This document shows positions 8,333-15,731 of a stretch of 46,046 nucleotides of DNA, piece after piece; the first letter of the stretch is position 1, and each line of letters opens with the position of its first letter. This DNA comes from an uncultured bacterium. Its GTDB lineage: Bacteria > DUMJ01. The notes below the pieces were generated by a model. It searched no databases. It was not told the origin of the DNA and saw only the letters and a program-made list of their open reading frames with translations. The stretch covers positions 1-46,046 of the forward strand of contig CALGNK010000029.1 of assembly GCA_937958695.1 (NCBI GenBank), written 5' to 3'. The translations under genes were made by a program, and so were the position numbers.

Positions 8333-8875
8333 ATGAGCTACAATAAGGTCTTAGTCGGTTTAATGTTAATCTTTCTAGTCCTTTTCTCTGCAGTTCCTGT
8401 AATGGCACAAGAAGCAGGCGCTCAAGAGCTAAAAAACACTTATACAGATTCGGAAGTAGGGTTTAGTATCTCATATCCTGAAGGATGGGTGGAAGGAGAG
8501 TTAGAAGGCGCTCTAGCCTGGTTTTATGATGAAGAATCTTCCTCTGAATTAATTGTAATGATGGAGGAGATCCCTGAGGGATTTACTGCTAAACAGTATG
8601 CGGAAGAGGTTGGTAACTGGTTAAAGGAGAATCTTCCTGACTATGCCGAGGATTCTATAGTAGAATATACCTTAGCAGGATCGCCTGGTATGCTAAGAGT
8701 GTACTCATTCACCTTTAAGGGGCAAAATGTTAGTATTCCTGTAAAAACCATAGAAGCTTATACTGTAAAGGATAATTATGGTATAGCTGTCCTCTGTGAT
8801 ACACTTTCTGAAAGCTTTCAGGATATGGAAGCTACATTTAGAAAGATAATAGAAAGCTTCAAGTTTTTAGAGTAA
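8333..8875 (+). CDS. secreted PsbP/DUF1795-like protein with signal peptide
   Basis: About 180 residues. An N-terminal signal peptide (positive MSYNK, then a long hydrophobic stretch ending AVPVMAQEA) indicates export across the cytoplasmic membrane; no lipobox Cys is seen, so it is probably released or loosely held. The mature part begins with TYTDSEVGFSISYPEGW, the typical opening of PsbP-superfamily/DUF1795 proteins, and ends with the FRKIIESFKF helix common in that fold. Biochemical role is unknown in bacteria. The frame is open from an ATG at 8318, but GGAGG lies inside that codon region eight bases before the ATG at 8333, which is taken as the start. It is a single-gene unit with its own promoter and a downstream hairpin. 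Confidence 0.75.
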   Translation: MSYNKVLVGLMLIFLVLFSAVPVMAQEAGAQELKNTYTDSEVGFSISYPEGWVEGELEGALAWFYDEESSSELIVMMEEIPEGFTAKQYAEEVGNWLKENLPDYAEDSIVEYTLAGSPGMLRVYSFTFKGQNVSIPVKTIEAYTVKDNYGIAVLCDTLSESFQDMEATFRKIIESFKFLE

Positions 8876-8889
8876 ATAGACACTTTAAA

Positions 8890-8915
8890 TAGGGGTTCAA
8901 GATCTTGAACCCCTA
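8890..8915. repeat. 26-base perfect palindrome downstream of the PsbP-like gene
   Basis: A fully self-complementary 26-base sequence centred on AGATCT, beginning 14 bases after the stop codon. As RNA it would form a 12-13 bp stem. It lacks the U-run of a classical intrinsic terminator, so it may be a 3'-end stabiliser, a weak terminator or a protein site. It resembles the palindrome at 13929-13960 in having a GATC centre. Confidence 0.7.
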
Positions 8916-9020
8916 CGAAACCTTAAGCCTACCTCGAGATATTTAAGAAAAGTTTCATCAGGTTATTCATGATCGAATAGAGCCAATATCCCACCTATAA
9001 TGTGTTAAGTTAAGTAATTG

Positions 9021-9050
9021 TTGACACCAAGATTATACAAACATATAATC
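9021..9050 (+). promoter_or_regulatory. consensus sigma-70 promoter with overlapping inverted repeat (glycan locus)
   Basis: TTGACA (9021-9026) and TATAAT (9044-9049) match the sigma-70 consensus at all twelve positions with a 17-base spacer. An inverted repeat with 8-base arms AGATTATA/TATAATCT and a 6-base gap (9030-9051) covers the -10 box and half the spacer, well placed for a repressor. The start of the first glycan gene follows at 9114 behind GAGGTGAT. The region from 8916 to 9020 shows nothing else I can name. Confidence 0.8.
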
Positions 9051-9113
9051 TCGGTAAAGTTTTTAAAAATAAGACATAATTTTTATATGCATAAAAAGGC
9101 GAGGTGATAAGAG

Positions 9114-11171
9114 ATGACCATAGAAGACTTCAAAACCAAATTCCTATTAGGAACTCAATACTATAGACCTCCTACCCCACCCGAAAAAGAATGGGAAAAT
9201 GACTTTAAGCATATAAAAGACTTAAATATAGACTTTGTAAAAATATGGGCTATGTGGACCTATTTAGAAAGAGAAAGAGGTAAATTTGACTGGACAAAAC
9301 TAGATAAACTTTTAGAATTAGCAGAGAAATATGATTTAAAAGTGATGATAAATATTGTACTTGACCATATTCCATATTGGGCTCAGGTTGAAGCATCTGC
9401 ATGGATTATTAAGCCAGATGGAACTAAAAGATCTCCTACTAGGATATATGGTGGAGATACCTCATGTTGGGATAATCTTAAGCTGAGAGAACTAGTAATT
9501 CCATTTTTGAAAGAGTTAGTAAGAAGGTATAGAAATAGTATCAGTCTGTCTAGTTGGGACGTATGGAACGAACCAGATAATTTTGAATGTTACTGTAAGT
9601 ATACGATAGAAAAATATATAAACTGGCTAAAGTATAAATTTTCTAGTTTAGAAGAGTTAAATGAAAATTTTGGTGAGGCTTATAGCAGTTGGGAAGATAT
9701 TCAACCACCAAATCATCAGGAGATGATAACTCCTTACATATTCTATACAAAGTTCAGAATGGAGTCCTTAGCAGAACAGATAAAGTGGATTTATTCTTTA
9801 GTAAAAACTGAAGATCCTAGTCATCCAGTTATTACTCATTCTCACAGCTGGGGAACACCTAATGTAGATTTAGGTGTTGCTAGATTAGGAGCTGGATGGG
9901 ACGATTGGTTATTGGTAAAAGAAGTAGATTATTATGGGACTTCACTGCATAGTATGTATTATGAATCCCAGCATAGAAATCCAAAGGACTTTATAAGAAC
10001 AATAGTAAATTTAGAGACGAAAAGATCTATAACCAAAGGAGAATATATAGTCTCTGAACTTACATCTGGTATAACAAGACATAAAAATATGAATGTTCAA
10101 ATAAAGGAAAAAGAAATGCTTTATAATCTATGGCTATGTATTGCTCACAATACAAAAGGAATAATTATGTGGCAATTTAAACCTGAGAGGTATACAGTTG
10201 AAGCAGGTGGCTGTGGCCTTATAAATATGGATGGGACAGAAAACTATAGAACTGAAGAATTCAGGTCTTTTGTAAAGGCATTTAAAGAAAATGAGGATAT
10301 CTTTACTAGCTTAAGACCCATCAAGAGTAAAGTTGGTATCTTCTACAGTATGCACTCTAGTATAGTGGCAAGCGTAAACAGGATGCTAAACTATCAGGAT
10401 GCTTTTCATGGGGCTAGCTATATGTTATGGATGAACAATATAGCATTCGATATAGTTAGGTCGGGAGATGATTTAGAAAATTATTCTCTTATTTATCTTC
10501 CAATGCCAATATGCATTTCTCAAAGTGGAGCTAAAGACCTTTTAAGGTTTGTAGAAAAGGGAGGCACTTTAATCTCAGAGGCAGGTTTGTGCAGTTATGA
10601 AGAGAACGGATTCTTCTCTGTAAGAGTCCCTGGTTATGGATTCTCTGAAGCGGTAGGGATCGTAGAACGAGAGATAATCCCTGAAGACACCTTGAAAATA
10701 AAGACTAATTTTGGAGATATCTATGGTTTAGGGGAGAGAAGATTTATAGAATTTCTAAAGGATTGCGAAATTATTGGAGAATTCGAAGACAAAAAGCCTG
10801 CAATAATAAACTGTAGATATGGCTTAGGAAGGATAATCTATATATTAACTTATCCTTCTCTATTTTACGAAAAGACAGGAGATACAGAATCTCTTAACAC
10901 ATTAAGTAGAATTTTAGAGTTAGAATCAGAGATTGTTGTAGATCCACAAACAGGAATAACCTGTAGAATCTTATACGCTCTAGATAATAAGAAGATCCTT
11001 TTCATATTTAATAATATAGAAAAAGAGACAGAAAATTATATAATTTTAAAGGATAAATTTAGAAAGATGCGTCCAATATTTAAGAATTTTTCGGACTTCG
11101 AGATGATTTCCTTTGATTCCATAAAGGTCCATATGGGACCTAAAGAGGTATTGGTATTAGAGTTACAATGA
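9114..11171 (+). CDS. GH42-type beta-galactosidase
   Basis: A 685-residue cytoplasmic glycoside hydrolase (no signal peptide). The N-terminal TIM barrel opens with LGTQYYRPPTPPEKEWENDF and contains the acid/base Glu153 in WNEPDN and a likely nucleophile Glu315 in VSELTSG, both at GH-A-clan positions. The middle (about 385-590) looks like the GH42 trimerisation domain (KVGIFYSMHSS start, then SGAKDLLRFVEKGGTLI) and a small beta domain follows. GH42 enzymes cleave beta-galactosides; relatives act on galacto- or human-milk-type oligosaccharides or beta-L-arabinopyranosides, so the exact sugar is open. It is the first gene after a perfect promoter and lies 10 bases ahead of a UroD-like gene. Confidence 0.8.
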   Translation: MTIEDFKTKFLLGTQYYRPPTPPEKEWENDFKHIKDLNIDFVKIWAMWTYLERERGKFDWTKLDKLLELAEKYDLKVMINIVLDHIPYWAQVEASAWIIKPDGTKRSPTRIYGGDTSCWDNLKLRELVIPFLKELVRRYRNSISLSSWDVWNEPDNFECYCKYTIEKYINWLKYKFSSLEELNENFGEAYSSWEDIQPPNHQEMITPYIFYTKFRMESLAEQIKWIYSLVKTEDPSHPVITHSHSWGTPNVDLGVARLGAGWDDWLLVKEVDYYGTSLHSMYYESQHRNPKDFIRTIVNLETKRSITKGEYIVSELTSGITRHKNMNVQIKEKEMLYNLWLCIAHNTKGIIMWQFKPERYTVEAGGCGLINMDGTENYRTEEFRSFVKAFKENEDIFTSLRPIKSKVGIFYSMHSSIVASVNRMLNYQDAFHGASYMLWMNNIAFDIVRSGDDLENYSLIYLPMPICISQSGAKDLLRFVEKGGTLISEAGLCSYEENGFFSVRVPGYGFSEAVGIVEREIIPEDTLKIKTNFGDIYGLGERRFIEFLKDCEIIGEFEDKKPAIINCRYGLGRIIYILTYPSLFYEKTGDTESLNTLSRILELESEIVVDPQTGITCRILYALDNKKILFIFNNIEKETENYIILKDKFRKMRPIFKNFSDFEMISFDSIKVHMGPKEVLVLELQ

Positions 11172-11181
11172 GGAGAATGTT

Positions 11182-12198
11182 ATGACTTCAAGAGAAAGAG
11201 TTATAAGGGCTTTGAGATTTGAGAATCCTGATAGAGTTCCAAGAGATCTATGGTATCTTCCAGGGGTAGAGATGTTTAGAAAAAAGGAACTAGAAGAGGT
11301 TTTAAATAAATATCCATCTGATTTTACAACACCAAAGTATAGATATGGCATTAGTAGGAGAGCAAAAGGTAAACCAAATGTAGCTGGAGAATATGTAGAT
11401 GCTTGGGGTTGTGTTTGGAGAGTTGCTGAATCAGGAGTGGTGGGTGAGGTAAAAGATCCGCCTTTAAAAGACTGGTCAGCATTAAAAAATTATCAGCCAC
11501 CGTGGGAATTGTTAGAAGAGGCAGACCTTTCAGAAGTCAATAGAAGCTGTACAGAGACAGATAAATTTGTAAGAATTGGAACTGAAGTAAGACCTTTTGA
11601 AAGGATGCAATTTTTAAGAGGGACGGAGAATTTGTTTCTAGATTTAGCTTATGGAGTAAAAGAGGTGTTTATACTGCTTGATATACTACACGAATTCTAT
11701 ATCAAAGAATTAGAAATGTGGGCAAAGACAGACGTAGATGGTGTATCTTTTATGGATGATTGGGGTACTCAAAATTCACTCCTCATTTCTCCAAAACTAT
11801 GGAGAGAAATATTTAAGCCCCTATATAAAGACTACTGTGAAATTTTAAAATCCCATAACAAGTTTGTCTTCTTTCATTCAGATGGACATATAGAGGCAAT
11901 CTATTCGGACTTAATAGAGATAGGAATAGATGCCATAAACTCACAGCTTTTCTGTATGAATATAGAGGAGTTAGGAAAGAGATATAGGGGTAAAGTTACA
12001 TTCTGGGGAGAGATAGATAGACAGTACATACTTCCTTTTGGAACAGTAGAAGAGGTCAAGTTAGCAGTAAGGAGGGTAAGGAGGGCTCTCGATACAGGTA
12101 GAGGCGGTGTAATTGCTCAATGCGAGTGGGGCTTAAAAGATCCAAAAGAAAATATAGAAGCAGTTTTCGAAGAATGGAATAAACCATTGGAAGTTTGA
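11182..12198 (+). CDS. UroD/MtaA-superfamily protein, HxD...C type (paralogue 1)
   Basis: A 338-residue TIM-barrel protein with the family start MTSRERVIRALRFENPDRVP and the FFHSDGH segment. In MtaA/CmuA-type methyltransferases the zinc site is HxC...C; here it is His232-x-Asp234 with Cys314 (IAQCEWG), so the first Cys is replaced by Asp. True uroporphyrinogen decarboxylase is unlikely: the N-terminal RxxR-type coproporphyrin residues are not evident and no heme genes are near. A GGAG site precedes the ATG and the gene sits 10 bases after the GH42 gene, so a role in sugar metabolism is suggested by context only. Function is unknown; a cobamide- or folate-linked methyltransfer to or from sugars is one possibility. 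Confidence 0.75.
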   Translation: MTSRERVIRALRFENPDRVPRDLWYLPGVEMFRKKELEEVLNKYPSDFTTPKYRYGISRRAKGKPNVAGEYVDAWGCVWRVAESGVVGEVKDPPLKDWSALKNYQPPWELLEEADLSEVNRSCTETDKFVRIGTEVRPFERMQFLRGTENLFLDLAYGVKEVFILLDILHEFYIKELEMWAKTDVDGVSFMDDWGTQNSLLISPKLWREIFKPLYKDYCEILKSHNKFVFFHSDGHIEAIYSDLIEIGIDAINSQLFCMNIEELGKRYRGKVTFWGEIDRQYILPFGTVEEVKLAVRRVRRALDTGRGGVIAQCEWGLKDPKENIEAVFEEWNKPLEV

Positions 12199-12508
12199 TT
12201 TTAAATCCAATCTTACAGTTCTAGCTTTATATATCATTTACTTTATTTTTTATTAAAAAATATTCCACTTTAACATTTTACATTTTAATATAACCCTATT
12301 GACAAAACAAAAAAATTTGCTATTATATTTATTAAGTGGTAAGAAATATGTAATTATAAAATATAAGGAAAAGGAGGTGAAGTTTATAGAAGTAAAAGAG
12401 AGGAAGATACATAAGATTGATAAGTTAATTTTATAGTCTAGTAACCCTAAAAAGGGAAATTAAGTAACTTAAGGTTAAGAGAAATTATGATAAAAGGAGG
12501 TAAAAGGT
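12199..12508 (+). other. intergenic region with long leader of the sugar importer genes
   Basis: About 310 bases without an assigned gene. An all-AT inverted repeat at 12244-12262 is unlikely to terminate transcription. After the promoter at 12299-12326 the leader runs about 180 bases. It holds a strong AAGGAGG (12371-12377) overlapping a possible 19-codon frame starting GTG at 12377 and ending TAG at 12434-12436, a small CCCTAAAAAGGG hairpin near 12445-12456, and the near-perfect repeat TTAAGTAACTTAA at 12460-12472 shortly before the real ribosome site at 12495-12500. The short frame could be a leader peptide, but nothing proves it is translated. Confidence 0.4.
12299..12326 (+). promoter_or_regulatory. 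promoter of the family-1 sugar importer operon
   Basis: TTGACA (12299-12304) and TATTAT (12321-12326) with a 16-base spacer. It lies about 180 bases before the binding-protein start and is the only good promoter in the gap, so genes from 12509 onward probably have their own transcript apart from the GH42 unit. Confidence 0.7.
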
Positions 12509-13912
12509 ATGAAAAGTTACATGAGAATACTAATTTTGGGTGTATTATTTGTTTTTTCGCTAGTAAGCTTTTCTATCGTTTCTTCCGCAGCTAAAAAAAC
12601 CTTGGAGGTTTGGGCTCCAGGGGGGAAGATATGGGAAGACACATATCAAGAGTTCCAAAGAACCCATCCTGATATTGAGCTGAAATTTGTTCCTTTAACA
12701 GGCGGATTTGATGAAAGGAAGCAAAAGTTACTTAGTGCAGTAGCTGGTGGAGTTCCGCCAGATGTTATGTGGGTAGATAGATTTGAAGTTTCTCAATGGG
12801 CCGCTTTCGATGCACTAACTCCTCTTAATAAATATATACCGAAATATAAACTTTCTCCATCTCAATATATTAGGCAAACATGGGATGAAGCTATTTTCCC
12901 TTGGGACAATCAACTTTACGCTCTTCCATGGCAAACTGATAACAGAATTATTTTTTGGAACAAAGATATATTTAAAGAAGTTGGGGTAAATCCAGATAAA
13001 TTCCCTATAACTTGGGAAGAACAGTTAGAAGTTAATAAAAAGCTTACCAAATTTGATGATAAGGGAAATGTTACTAGGATAGGCTTTGCTGTAGTTGAAG
13101 GTTTAGGAGCAAACGGTAGTGAATGGGTACTTGGTTGGGCTAACGGTGGAGAATATATGACAGCTAGAAGTACCAAAGTAACACTTAATCATCCTAAATT
13201 AGTAGAAACCTTAGATTGGCTAGTAAAAATGACAGATGTTAGCGGAGGGGTAGAGAAAGCAGCAGCTTTTAAAGGAACTTGGGGGATTGAAGTTCAAGCT
13301 CCATTTTTTGTAGGAAAGATAGCAGCTATGATAAATGGTAATTGGACATTTGAAAATATCGCTAGATATGCTCCTAACCTCAACTTTGGAGTATCTCCAA
13401 TATATAGAAGAGATGTATATCTGAAGGAGAAAAAGCTTGTTCCGATAACTTTTTCTGGTGGGCATGCTTTTGCTATTCCTAAGGGAGCGAAGAATCCAGA
13501 AGATGCATTTGAGTTTATTAGGTGGATTACTGGAATTAACGGAACAAGAGCATATAGAAATGCAAGCATTGCATTTAGTAAATCTATGAATAGGCCATGG
13601 GCGCCTATAATATTTGCTTATCAAGCAGCTAACAAGGAATCTCTTGAAGCTCTGGCAGAGCAACCTGTCACACAAGCGATAAAAGATGGAGTAAAGTTAT
13701 CTTTTGATCTTATGGCATATACAAGGTTTAGAGATAGGTCACCAGCGGCTCTACTTATGCAAAGAGAATTCCTGGGGCATGCAAGAGATGAAGCCCTTTA
13801 TCATAAAAAGACACCTAAACAGGCATTAGACGATGCTACTAGGACTATACAAGCTGAATTAGACAGATTACTGGATGAGTGGGAAAAAAGAACGGGGAAA
13901 AAGCTTAGATAA
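12509..13912 (+). CDS. ABC transporter sugar-binding protein, extracellular solute-binding family 1
   Basis: A 467-residue periplasmic or cell-surface binding protein. Residues 1 to about 27 form a signal peptide (hydrophobic stretch ending VSSAA), with no lipobox Cys. The mature start KKTLEVWAPGGKIWEDTYQEF and the GGVPPDVMWVDRFEVSQWA segment are typical of carbohydrate-binding family 1 (MalE/UgpB-like), as is the AFAIPKGAKNPEDAFEFIRW segment near residue 320. It would deliver oligosaccharides to the two permeases downstream. AGGAGG lies eight bases before the ATG. A strong hairpin separates it from the permease genes, as is common where the binding protein is needed in excess. Confidence 0.92.
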   Translation: MKSYMRILILGVLFVFSLVSFSIVSSAAKKTLEVWAPGGKIWEDTYQEFQRTHPDIELKFVPLTGGFDERKQKLLSAVAGGVPPDVMWVDRFEVSQWAAFDALTPLNKYIPKYKLSPSQYIRQTWDEAIFPWDNQLYALPWQTDNRIIFWNKDIFKEVGVNPDKFPITWEEQLEVNKKLTKFDDKGNVTRIGFAVVEGLGANGSEWVLGWANGGEYMTARSTKVTLNHPKLVETLDWLVKMTDVSGGVEKAAAFKGTWGIEVQAPFFVGKIAAMINGNWTFENIARYAPNLNFGVSPIYRRDVYLKEKKLVPITFSGGHAFAIPKGAKNPEDAFEFIRWITGINGTRAYRNASIAFSKSMNRPWAPIIFAYQAANKESLEALAEQPVTQAIKDGVKLSFDLMAYTRFRDRSPAALLMQREFLGHARDEALYHKKTPKQALDDATRTIQAELDRLLDEWEKRTGKKLR

Positions 13913-13928
13913 ATATCTTATATTCAGC

Positions 13929-13960
13929 TAGGTAGGGAAAGGGATCCCTTTCCCTACCTA
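13929..13960 (+). repeat. 32-base perfect palindrome between binding-protein and permease genes
   Basis: A fully self-complementary 32-base stretch centred on GGATCC, starting 16 bases after the binding-protein stop and ending 24 bases before the permease start. As RNA it would be a long GC-containing stem. It is not followed by U residues, so partial termination or protection of the upstream message from 3' decay is more likely than full termination; compare malE-malF intergenic hairpins. Confidence 0.75.
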
Positions 13961-13984
13961 AAAATTTAGGAAGGAGAAACTTCT

Positions 13985-14875
13985 ATGACAAAATTTAAAA
14001 GGAATAAAGAAGAAATAATTACTGCTTATATTATTATTTTACCATGGCTGTTAGGTTTAAGTATTTTTATAGTAGGTCCCATTATATCATCATTAATGTT
14101 TAGTTTTATGGATTATTCAGTAGTATTACCCCCAAAATTTATTGGATTAGGAAATTATAAAAGAATGTTTCTTAATGATCCTTTATTTTGGAAATCTCTA
14201 TACAACACATTATATATGACAGTTATAGGAGTACCCTTAAATATATTATTAGCTTTATCTGTAGCTTTACTACTAAATCAAAAACTTAAAGGAGAGGCTC
14301 TTTTTAGGACAATCTTCTATCTTCCTTCTGTCGTGCCTCAGGTAGCAATATCATTATTATGGATGTGGATTTTAAATCCTCAAGTAGGACTCATAAATTA
14401 TCTCCTGTCTCTCTTTGGAATAAAGGGACCCATGTGGTTAGCTAGCGAACAATGGGCTAAACCCGCATTTATAATAATGGGACTTTGGGGCATAGGAGGA
14501 AATATGGTTATATTTTTGGCAGGCTTACAAAATGTACCACAACACTTATATGATGCTGCTATTGTAGATGGCGCAAATATATGGCAGAGGTTTAGATATG
14601 TGACTTTTCCAATGCTAAGCCCTACAATCTTCTTTTTGCTAGTAATGGGAATTATAGGCACCTTACAGATATTCACTCAAGCTTATATAATGACAGCAGG
14701 GGGTCCAATGGATGCCACTTTATTTTATGTATATCATCTATTTAATAAAGCCTTTAGAGATTTTCATATGGGATATGCAAGTGCAATGGCTTGGTTTTTG
14801 TTTATAATAATCTTTATAGCAACAATAATTAATTTAAAATTAGCTCCTAAGTGGGTATATTACGAATCAGAATAG
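13985..14875 (+). CDS. carbohydrate ABC transporter permease, MalF/UgpA-like
   Basis: A 296-residue inner-membrane protein with about six hydrophobic helices, the first at about 13-35 (AYIIILPWLLGLSIFIVG). The cytoplasmic EAA loop reads DAAIVDGANIWQRF followed by PMLSP near residues 190-210; this loop docks on the ATPase. It pairs with the next gene to form the membrane channel. AAGGAG lies eight bases before the ATG. No ATPase gene is present in the cluster, so a shared MsmK/UgpC-type ATPase encoded elsewhere is likely. Confidence 0.92.
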   Translation: MTKFKRNKEEIITAYIIILPWLLGLSIFIVGPIISSLMFSFMDYSVVLPPKFIGLGNYKRMFLNDPLFWKSLYNTLYMTVIGVPLNILLALSVALLLNQKLKGEALFRTIFYLPSVVPQVAISLLWMWILNPQVGLINYLLSLFGIKGPMWLASEQWAKPAFIIMGLWGIGGNMVIFLAGLQNVPQHLYDAAIVDGANIWQRFRYVTFPMLSPTIFFLLVMGIIGTLQIFTQAYIMTAGGPMDATLFYVYHLFNKAFRDFHMGYASAMAWFLFIIIFIATIINLKLAPKWVYYESE

Positions 14876-14892
14876 GAGGTTCTGCTTATTTT

Positions 14893-15723
14893 ATGAATAC
14901 AAAAAGAATATTTCTCAGAATTATAGCCTATATTTTAGTAATTATAGGAGGTATTTCTTTTATTATTCCATTTATCTGGACGGTTTCTACCGCTTTTAAA
15001 CCTGATGAGCAGATATTCCTTTTTCCTCCTAAATGGATACCAGAACCACCTACCATAAAACACTTCAAAGAAGTATTCGAATTTATACCATTTGGACTTT
15101 TATATAAAAATACAGTATTATTAGCTCTACTTAATATAGCAGGAACACTATTTTCTTGCCCTTTAGCTGCATATGCCTTCGCTAAACTAAAATGGCCAGG
15201 AAGAGATATGTTATTTATCATAACTTTAGCCACAATGATGTTGCCTCCACAAGTAACTATGATTCCTCAATTCTTGATTTTTAGAAGATTAGGATGGCTA
15301 AATACTATGTTACCACTTTGGATGCCTTCTTTTTTTGGAAATGCATTCAATATTTTTCTTTTAAGACAGTTTTTCTTGACTCTCCCAAAAGAACTAGATG
15401 ATGCAGCTAGAATAGATGGCTGTTCCTTCTTTGACATATTCTGGAGAATAAATTTACCCCTAATAATACCAGCAATCACAGCTGTTACAATATTTACCTT
15501 TATGGGAACTTGGAATAATTTTATTGGTCCTTTAATTTATGTAAGATCTTATAATGCTATGCCTTTATCCTTAGGACTTCGGATGTTTCAAGAAGCCTAC
15601 AGTGCTGAATGGGGCGCTCTTATGGCCGCTTCTTTAATGATGATATTACCTGTTATTATAGTTTTCTTCTTCTTGCAAAAATATTTTGTTCAAGGAATAT
15701 CCTTAACCGGATTAAAGGGCTAA
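14893..15723 (+). CDS. carbohydrate ABC transporter permease, MalG/UgpE-like
   Basis: The second permease, about 276 residues and six hydrophobic helices, beginning MNTKRIFLRIIAYILVIIGG. It has the periplasmic TAFKPDEQIF segment typical of the MalG branch and an EAA loop DDAARIDGCSFFDIFWRI near residues 168-186. The frame is open from a GTG at 14851 inside the previous gene, but AGGAGG at 14873-14878 lies between that codon and the ATG at 14893 (spacing about 13-14), so the ATG is preferred; an unusual codon in between cannot be excluded. Translation is probably coupled to the first permease. Confidence 0.9.
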   Translation: MNTKRIFLRIIAYILVIIGGISFIIPFIWTVSTAFKPDEQIFLFPPKWIPEPPTIKHFKEVFEFIPFGLLYKNTVLLALLNIAGTLFSCPLAAYAFAKLKWPGRDMLFIITLATMMLPPQVTMIPQFLIFRRLGWLNTMLPLWMPSFFGNAFNIFLLRQFFLTLPKELDDAARIDGCSFFDIFWRINLPLIIPAITAVTIFTFMGTWNNFIGPLIYVRSYNAMPLSLGLRMFQEAYSAEWGALMAASLMMILPVIIVFFFLQKYFVQGISLTGLKG

Positions 15724-15731
15724 TATAAGAA

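Noticed and set aside
12244-12262. Inverted repeat of T and A runs after the first UroD-like gene as a terminator
   Set aside because: The stem is all A-T, so it would be too weak; it may simply be low-complexity AT sequence.
13220-13675. 151-codon open frame antisense to the sugar-binding protein
   Set aside because: Cys/Ser-rich composition typical of a reverse-strand shadow and no start signals.
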